Positions 6,679 through 11,001 of a DNA stretch of 11,001 nt are shown in pieces. The notes beneath the pieces are model-generated. The model did not search any database. It was given only the letters and a program-made list of their open reading frames with translations, and was not told the DNA's origin. This DNA is from Auxenochlorella pyrenoidosa (taxonomy: Eukaryota > Chlorophyta > Trebouxiophyceae > Chlorellales > Chlorellaceae): contig KQ482040.1 of assembly GCA_001430745.1 (NCBI GenBank), positions 1,345,152-1,356,152 on the forward strand, read 5' to 3'. Each line of letters begins with the position of its first letter. The first letter of the stretch is position 1. Position numbers and translations under genes: made by a program.

Positions 6679-8238
6679 CTACAGGCGCTTGCGCATGAGC
6701 GCGCGCGGTGTGATGCCCCTCACCTGCAGGGCCGGGAGGCTGGGCAGCGGCTGCTGAGCGGCTCGGGCACAGCAGGCAGCCACAGGCATTCAGCTCTCTT
6801 CTGTGCATCTGCACGAGCACGCAGCCCGACAAGCGCTCGTCCAATGCGCCTCCCGCACGAACATCCAACAGCATGGCATGACCAGCCCTCCCTGGCACGC
6901 GGCACGCCTGGACCACCCACCTTGGCCACCAGGGCATTGTCCCTGGACAGCACCTCGAAGCCAGAGGACAGGTACAGCTGCTGAGCTGGCGCGTCTGCCA
7001 GCCGGGCGTGCAGGCAGATCTCGCGCTGCCCGACCGAGGCGACCAGCGCTTCGGCGGCCGCCAGCATGCGCCGCGCGAGGCCGCGCCGCCGCAGCTTGGC
7101 ATCCACCGACATGTTGGAGAGGTACACTGCGGCAGGAAGGAAGGGGGGCGGGCAGATTGAGGGGGGTGCAGATAGCACAGCGCCACCTCGCACATCCCCA
7201 CAGTTGTGCTCGCTGTCAACCCCCTGCTGCCTGCCGCCCCATGGCCTGCCCAGGTGCCCCACCCCCCAACCCACCCCACCCCCACCCACCCACACCCAGC
7301 CAGCACAGACCTGCGTCATCAGGAGGCTGCAGCGTGGGGAAGTCCTCTCGTGTTTCGCGGCAGAAGGACAGGCCCACGGTGGCGCACAGCCGAGATGCCT
7401 GGCCAGGCGGCAGAAGCGAGGGGTCTGCAGCGGAAAGGCGGCCGGCGTTGGCTTGTCAGTCGGCCGTGGCAGGTGGGCAGAGGGAGGGCGAGGGCGAGGG
7501 TGCTTGTGGCCTGGCTCCAATGCAACGCTGTGCGCGCGTCCCTCTTGTAATCCTGCTGCCGTGCTGCAGGCAGGCGGTAGCCAGGTGCTGACGAGCGAGC
7601 CTCGCCCGGGGGGGCGGCCCCTCCCCAACGCAGAGCTCGCACAACCTCACCTGCGGGCTGCAGCCGCGCCACCAGCAGCACGCCGCGCGGCGGCTGCGTC
7701 AGGCTGTCCTGGCAGTACTGCCGGGCATCTCCAATGGGCACGCCTTGCAGCGAGCCGGCAAACGCGCGGGTCAGGAGCACGGACGCGGGTCCGACGTCTG
7801 CTGGTTGGGCCGGCCGTATTGTGAGCGTGCCCAGCGGCACGTCGTGCTGCACGCAGAAATCGCTAAAGGGCTGCTGCTGCTCCTGCTGCTCCTGCTGTGT
7901 GCCTGAACCCTGCGGGGCGAGGGCCGCACAACCGGCAGGCAGGAGGTGAGTTGCAGCGGGGCAGGCGCAGGTGGCGGCAGCGCCGCCAGTGACAGGCCAA
8001 CAACTTTCCGCGCCTAGCACATTCCACCCACCTCTGCATCCACTTCAGTGCTTGCAGCTGCTCTGAGCCTTGCTGCAAGCCTGCAAGGGCCTGGCGGGAC
8101 AGTCGCCCAGCCTGTTGCTGCCGCTCCAGGGCATGGCGTCCAGCTGCATTTTCTTGACTTAATTGATCGTGGCGTACGGGGTGCTGCGAGCATGGCTGAC
8201 CCTTGGCAGCCGGCCGGGGCGAGTCGGAGAGCGGACAT
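6679..8238 (-). CDS. GNAT-family acetyltransferase, probably plastid-targeted
   Basis: Model: complement of join(6679..6723, 6921..7126, 7311..7424, 7651..7909, 8032..8238), 276 aa. All four introns are GT..AG with consistent phases. Residues 1-65 look like a chloroplast transit peptide: Ser/Ala/Arg/Pro-rich, almost no acidic residues until STEVDAE, with a likely cleavage region near RLAARLRAAAS. A Gln/Glu-rich linker follows. The GNAT fold starts near residue 99 (TLTIRPAQPADVG). The acetyl-CoA pyrophosphate loop is RRRGLA (206-211) after the beta-4 strand VYLSNMSVDA (194-203), and the final motif QLYLSSGFEVLSRDNALVAK (243-262) has the usual Tyr245 and GF. The last exon encodes only 14 residues (VRGITPRALMRKRL). 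Plant plastid GNATs acetylate lysines and protein N-termini; the substrate here is unknown. An in-frame ATG at 8313 would add 25 residues. The inner start is preferred because a T-run with TGTAA (8259-8255, minus) lies between them. Confidence 0.88.
7259..7304. repeat. C-rich (CCCA)n tract in GNAT intron 3, G-rich on the sense strand
   Basis: The plus strand is a run of CCC/CCCA units. The transcribed RNA (minus strand) therefore carries many GGG runs separated by 1-2 bases, just after the 5' splice site (donor at 7310). It meets the usual G-quadruplex pattern of four or more closely spaced G3 runs. A similar CCCA tract occurs at 5566-5609 in the transporter, there on the sense strand. Confidence 0.7.
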
Positions 8239-8408
8239 ACTCGGTTGCTGGCCTTTACAAAAAAAATCCTTCTTCCTGGCTGGAGTCCAGAGATGCCGAA
8301 ATCGCAAGGGCAAGTTGCCCTGGTATTGAAAGGCAAGGCGCTGCTGGCGATGCTGCCGCCGCTGCGTTTCATGGTGCAGATGCTCTAGCAGGGCTGGACA
8401 CTGCGCTG

Positions 8409-8458
8409 CTTCTATCAGCGTTTTCGACTGAGACTTCTATCAGCGTTTTCGACTGAGA
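8409..8458. repeat. Perfect 25-bp tandem duplication in the shared promoter
   Basis: The unit at 8409-8433 (starts CTTCTATCAGCG, ends TTTTCGACTGAGA) is repeated without change at 8434-8458 and is followed by AAAAAG. It is less GC-rich than its surroundings. It lies about 120 nt upstream of the plus-strand start and about 170 nt upstream of the minus-strand start, so it may duplicate a transcription-factor site shared by both genes. Confidence 0.9.
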
Positions 8459-8512
8459 AAAAGTTGTCCAAGGCGGCCTGCGCTAACCCTCTCTCTGCAG
8501 CAGAAAGGAAGC

Positions 8513-8566
8513 ATGGCTGGTGGCCAAGGCCTTCCCTGGCAGGCAAGAGGAGCTCGCAGCCTGTGA
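8513..8566 (+). promoter_or_regulatory. Possible 17-codon upstream ORF before the small membrane protein
   Basis: ATG at 8513 opens a frame of 17 codons (MAGGQGLPWQARGARSL) ending with TGA at 8564-8566, nine bases before the main ATG at 8576. If transcription starts upstream of 8513, ribosomes would meet this frame first and could reinitiate. The transcription start is unknown, so the uORF may not be in the mRNA. Confidence 0.3.
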
Positions 8567-8575
8567 CCTGTGAAA

Positions 8576-9656
8576 ATGTTCACCAGGGTTTGCAGGGGCT
8601 AGCGGATCCCAGGCCTGCACTGCAGCCTGTTCGTTGGTGCCCAGGCACCTGCACCGGGGCCGGGGTGCCGCACGGCTTCTGCCCTCCCCCAGCGCTGCAC
8701 TCGCGCTGAAGCGCTTGGCTGCTCCCTGGCTGCCCCCCGCTTGCAGGTCCGGTGAGGTCTCCCGCAGGGCAGGCCTGGCTCGCTGGTGGCCCTGGAGACT
8801 GGCTGCAGGGCGGCCTGGTGGAATGCAAGCAGGGGGCCCACCGCCGCCTCGCCCGCCTCCTCTGCCAGCTCACTCGCCCGCACCCTGCTAGTGCCACGCA
8901 GAGCTTCTCTGGCGGCGGCGAGAATCGCATGCCCATGTACAAGCGTGAGCTTGCGTGAGGGCTGCCCCGCTGGCTGGGCAGGAAGGCGAGGGGTCGGCCA
9001 GCCACCCCCACCCTGGCAGCCACATCTAGCAGCAGTTCCTTCCGTCGGGTCCGTCGAGCGTTGATGGCGGCACGCGCACAGCCCCTGCTCCTGCCTGCTC
9101 GCAGTGGCCATGGCTCTGGGCCTGGCTGGAGCGGCCTACTGGTACTGGTCTACCAACAAGGAGCAGGCTCAGAAGCAGGGTGAGCCCGCTGGGTGACTGG
9201 AGCATGGGGGCGACATGGTGGCAGGAGGGCAGGGAGTGCTGCTGGAGGCGACCTGCTACCCTGCCCACACGGCCTCAGTCTGCACACTGTGGCGCGGCCA
9301 CAGATTATCGTCATCTAGGAAGGTGTGTCGAGGCTTCTGATCAGGCTGCCTTACAGATGGTTGTAGCGGCTGCGCAGGCACCAGGCACTGCAGCCCGCAG
9401 CCGCAGCGGGCCCCCACCATTCCACTGGGGCGCGCCGCCGCCCACGTCTCCGCCACACCCCAGCAGCCCCGCCCCTGCTGCTGCCCGCCCCGCAGAGGAG
9501 GCGGTGGAGAGGTTTGGGCGGCACGGCGAGAAGGTGGCTTACGGCGACGCCAGCCGCTTCAAGGGGGGGGGGCAGAAGGAGGGGCACTTCCCAGGGCTGC
9601 CCACCACCGACACCAACGCGGCCGGCGGACACGCCAGCGGCGCCAAGACGCCCTGA
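8576..9656 (+). CDS. Small single-pass membrane protein, probably mitochondrial
   Basis: Model: join(8576..8587, 8693..8746, 8902..8944, 9105..9179, 9496..9656), 114 aa. I do not recognise the family. The last three exons are well supported: donors GTGAGC at 8945 and 9180, acceptors CTCGCAG and CCCGCAG, and phases that agree. They give ENRMPMYK, then one hydrophobic helix (AMALGLAGAAYWYW, residues 38-51), then a charged soluble part (STNKEQAQKQ, EEAVERFGRHGEKV) and a Gly/Thr-rich end (GAKTP). The first two exons are less sure, since the donors GTTTGC and GTCCGG are weak, but together they give MFTRRCTRAEALGCSLAAPR then LQSFSGGG. This is a typical Arg-rich, acid-poor mitochondrial presequence with an Arg just before the likely cleavage site. 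A mitochondrial inner-membrane protein with its tail on one side is therefore inferred. The codons for Gly-Gly-Gly at 9563-9572 form a run of ten G, a spot for sequencing slips. Confidence 0.68.
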
Positions 9657-9663
9657 GGGCCGA

Positions 9664-9681
9664 GGCAGCTAGCTAGCTGCC
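9664..9681. repeat. 18-bp perfect palindrome just past a stop codon
   Basis: GGCAGCTAGCTAGCTGCC equals its own reverse complement. It begins seven bases after the TGA at 9654-9656. As DNA it is a symmetric site; as RNA it can form a hairpin or dimerise. It may take part in 3' end formation, given the lack of a TGTAA for this gene, but this is speculative. Confidence 0.7.
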
Positions 9682-9900
9682 AAGGTGCACATACTTTGGG
9701 AGTGTTCCAGGAGTGCAGCTTGCCAGTGAACGCTCCGCCTGTTGGGCTTGCCATGATGATGACCTCATGCATGTTAAGCTGGCAACAGCGGTAGCAGCAC
9801 AAAAGTGGCAGGCGCGCAGGTTGTGGGAGAGGCCAGCGTTGCCAGCAATCGCGATGCATCGAGGGAACCTGTCTGGCCTTTGGGGCGGTCTCCAGCTGGC

Positions 9901-9964
9901 TGCTGCATTACATCATGGTGCCTGTCAGGCAATGCTGCATCACATCATGGTGCCTGTCCGGCAG
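9901..9964. repeat. Imperfect 32-bp tandem repeat
   Basis: The units are 9901-9932 and 9933-9964, with three mismatches (T/C, A/C and A/G at unit positions 9, 27 and 32). The first unit contains TTACA (minus-strand TGTAA) while the second reads TCACA at the same place, so only one copy retains the poly(A) signal. Confidence 0.88.
9908..9912 (-). terminator. Likely poly(A) signal TGTAA of the lipase-like gene
   Basis: This minus-strand TGTAA lies about 540 nt past the lipase stop codon (10453-10455) and downstream of a pyrimidine-rich minus-strand stretch. A 3' UTR of this length is normal for green algae. It lies in the first unit of the 32-bp repeat. Confidence 0.5.
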
Positions 9965-10452
9965 CGCACTAGGAGGGGCCAGTGGGGGTTGAAGACGGAT
10001 GGCATTGGTGGAGGAAAATTGCAAAATCGATATGCCGATAGGAGGAGACGACACGCACACAGGCACAGACAGATCACAAGCAGACCAAAAGTTAACACCA
10101 AACGAACAGACAAGCGTGCTGAGGGCACAGGTAGATGCTGCTGGTGATGGTGGGGCGAGGAGAAAAAATGGATGGGTAAAAGCGAGAAGGGTTTGTCAGG
10201 ACCGAGGCAGGCTACAATCGGGAGACAGTGAGAGCGCTATGAAAGACAAGGGGGCGCCCCGCCCGCGGTGCCCAGGGGGCCCGCGGGCGAGAGAGCGCCC
10301 TCAAGGACGCTGCGCTCTGCCTTGTGCAGGCAGGGGCCAGCGGTGGCGGCTGCGAAGGTGCCGTCGCAGGAAGTTTGGGGGTGTGAGCCAGGGGGGCTGG
10401 GCGGGAGCAGCTTGGGGGCAGCAAGGGGGTCGAAGAGGTCACGCCTGGCAGC

Positions 10453-11001
10453 CTACTGCTGCCGCTGGGCCGCCGCCACCGCATCGATGGCCCGGATGTA
10501 AAAGTCGGGGAGGTGCACGGCGGCGGTGGTCTCCAGGGTGATGAGGAAGCGCTCAAAGGCCGCCTGCGACGTCTCCACCAGCTGCGGCGGCGGCTCCCGG
10601 GGCTGGGCCTGCCCCTGCGGGCCCCCCGCCGCCTCCGCCTTCTGCGGCAGTAGCCACAGGATGCGGCCGGGCGGGAACATGGGCACCAGCGCGGCGCCAC
10701 GGTTGCCGCCGGCCGAGTCAGAGGCAAAGGCTGCGATGGAGGCGGTGGAGGCGGTGCTCCAGGCGCTGGAGCAGCGCTGCAGGCGGCCCCTCCCGAGGCC
10801 CGAGCCGCCGCCCAGGCCGGCCGGCGGGGTCTCCACATCCGCCAGCTCAGAGGCCGAGTCGACGGGGCAGCAGCACAGCCCGCGGCAGCCGCCCCCGCCG
10901 CAGGCCAGCTCGCAGGCCAGACTGCTGGCGGCGCTGCTGGCGGCGCTGGCGGTGCGGGCCAGGCCCCCCGCCGCGCTGGTGGGGCTGCCGCTGTCGCTGC
11001 T
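10453..11001 (-). CDS. C-terminal part of a putative class 3 lipase
   Basis: The frame is open from the right edge (codon phase begins at 11001) to TAG/TGA-type stop at 10455-10453, giving 182 visible residues; no start is in view. The edge-proximal part is low-complexity: Ser/Ala-rich, then a Cys/Gly cluster (ELACGGGGCRGLCCCPVDSA) and an acidic segment (SASELADVE). The recognisable block is ALVPMFPPGRILWLLP, followed after a Gly/Pro/Gln insert by FERFLITLETTAAVHLPDFY and IRAID. In class 3 (fungal-lipase-like) and diacylglycerol lipases, the region after the alpha/beta-hydrolase core has the same order: LYPPGRI, then an F..(I/V)ISP..(H)LP..Y element. The catalytic GxSxG serine and the Asp/His would lie beyond the window, so activity cannot be judged. 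The likely role is hydrolysis of acylglycerols or membrane lipids. The family call rests on motif memory, not a search. Confidence 0.62.
   Translation of the reverse strand, partial: SSDSGSPTSAAGGLARTASAASSAASSLACELACGGGGCRGLCCCPVDSASELADVETPPAGLGGGSGLGRGRLQRCSSAWSTASTASIAAFASDSAGGNRGAALVPMFPPGRILWLLPQKAEAAGGPQGQAQPREPPPQLVETSQAAFERFLITLETTAAVHLPDFYIRAIDAVAAAQRQQ

Larger units (their letters stand above)
8239..8575. promoter_or_regulatory. Short bidirectional promoter region with tandem duplication
   Basis: Only 337 bp separate the divergent start codons of the GNAT gene (8238, minus) and the small membrane protein (8576, plus), so both promoters must fit here, or partly inside the genes. 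It contains a perfect 25-bp tandem duplication (8409-8458) and a short upstream reading frame on the plus strand (8513-8566). I see no TATA box in either direction. Confidence 0.5.
9657..10452. other. 3' spacer between convergent genes, with repeats
   Basis: This 796-bp stretch lies between the stop of the small membrane protein (9654-9656) and the stop of the lipase-like gene (10453-10455, minus). It holds an 18-bp palindrome (9664-9681), a 32-bp imperfect tandem repeat (9901-9964) and a minus-strand TGTAA (9912-9908). From about 10000 to 10250 the plus strand is A- and purine-rich and T-poor, so the minus-strand transcript is pyrimidine-rich, as expected for a 3' UTR of the lipase gene. No plus-strand TGTAA occurs in the spacer. 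No open frame here has family support. Confidence 0.6.

Noticed and set aside
8255..8259. Minus-strand TGTAA close upstream of the GNAT start codon
   Set aside because: It sits in the 5' leader, where a poly(A) signal would not be expected to act; it was used only as weak evidence for choosing the inner ATG.
8239..8313. 25-residue N-terminal extension of the GNAT protein from the ATG at 8313
   Set aside because: In frame and possible, but the inner start already gives a complete transit-peptide-like N-terminus and the extension (with KKDFFCKGQQ) looks less like one. Kept as an alternative.
10497..10501. Plus-strand TGTAA as a poly(A) signal for the small membrane protein gene
   Set aside because: It lies inside the lipase-like coding region on the opposite strand, about 840 nt past the stop codon; a chance five-base match is more likely.
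10212..10838. Alternative minus-strand frame of 208 codons over the lipase-like region
   Set aside because: Arg/Pro-rich product without motifs; the other frame carries the FPPGRI and HLPDFYIRAI elements of class 3 lipases and stays open to the window edge.
1..11001. A dedicated novel multi-gene system, mobile element, CRISPR array or tRNA/rRNA gene
   Set aside because: Looked for on both strands. The genes are unrelated single eukaryotic genes in mixed orientation; no terminal inverted repeats, transposase or integrase motifs, spaced repeat arrays or cloverleaf-like sequences were seen.

Overview
The window looks like nuclear DNA of a coccoid green alga, probably Chlorellaceae/Trebouxiophyceae. 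It is visibly GC-rich. Five of the six genes I can model best read as spliced or partial eukaryotic genes, with short introns (about 105-316 nt), GT..AG borders and pyrimidine-rich acceptors ending in GCAG. Copies of the green-algal polyadenylation signal TGTAA sit downstream of three stop codons. The protein families (FLOE/DUF1421-like, plant-type nucleotide-sugar/triose-phosphate translocator, plastid-type GNAT, class 3 lipase) fit the green lineage. There is no bacterial operon structure, rRNA, tRNA, CRISPR array or transposon that I can support. All exon joins were made by eye from reading frame, splice borders and family conservation.

Layout, left to right: (1) 1-940, minus: 5' part of a coiled-coil protein resembling the N-terminal domain of plant FLOE/DUF1421 proteins, running off the left edge. 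(2) 1370-2686, minus: intronless reading frame for a disordered, Ser-rich protein of unknown function, with TGTAA just downstream. (3) 3245-5767, plus: seven-exon NST/TPT-family membrane transporter (411 aa), close in motif to the plant KV/A/G subgroup that includes Golgi UDP-uronic-acid transporters, with a long extra C-terminal tail. (4) 6679-8238, minus: five-exon GNAT acetyltransferase with a chloroplast-transit-like N-terminus (276 aa). (5) 8576-9656, plus: five-exon small single-pass membrane protein with a mitochondrial-presequence-like N-terminus (114 aa). (6) 10453-11001, minus: C-terminal part of a putative class 3 (diacylglycerol-lipase-like) lipase, running off the right edge.

Genes 2/3 and 4/5 are divergent pairs sharing 558-bp and 337-bp upstream regions; the second carries a perfect 25-bp tandem duplication. 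Genes 3/4 and 5/6 are convergent, with long UTR-like spacers containing a hairpin, an 18-bp palindrome and a 32-bp imperfect tandem repeat, one copy of which carries the likely poly(A) signal of the lipase gene. The genes look like unrelated housekeeping or lineage-specific genes. I see no evidence that they form one pathway or a dedicated novel system. The most interesting points are the algal FLOE-like protein, the transporter tail whose last intron donor overlaps a stop codon, and the duplicated element in the short bidirectional promoter.
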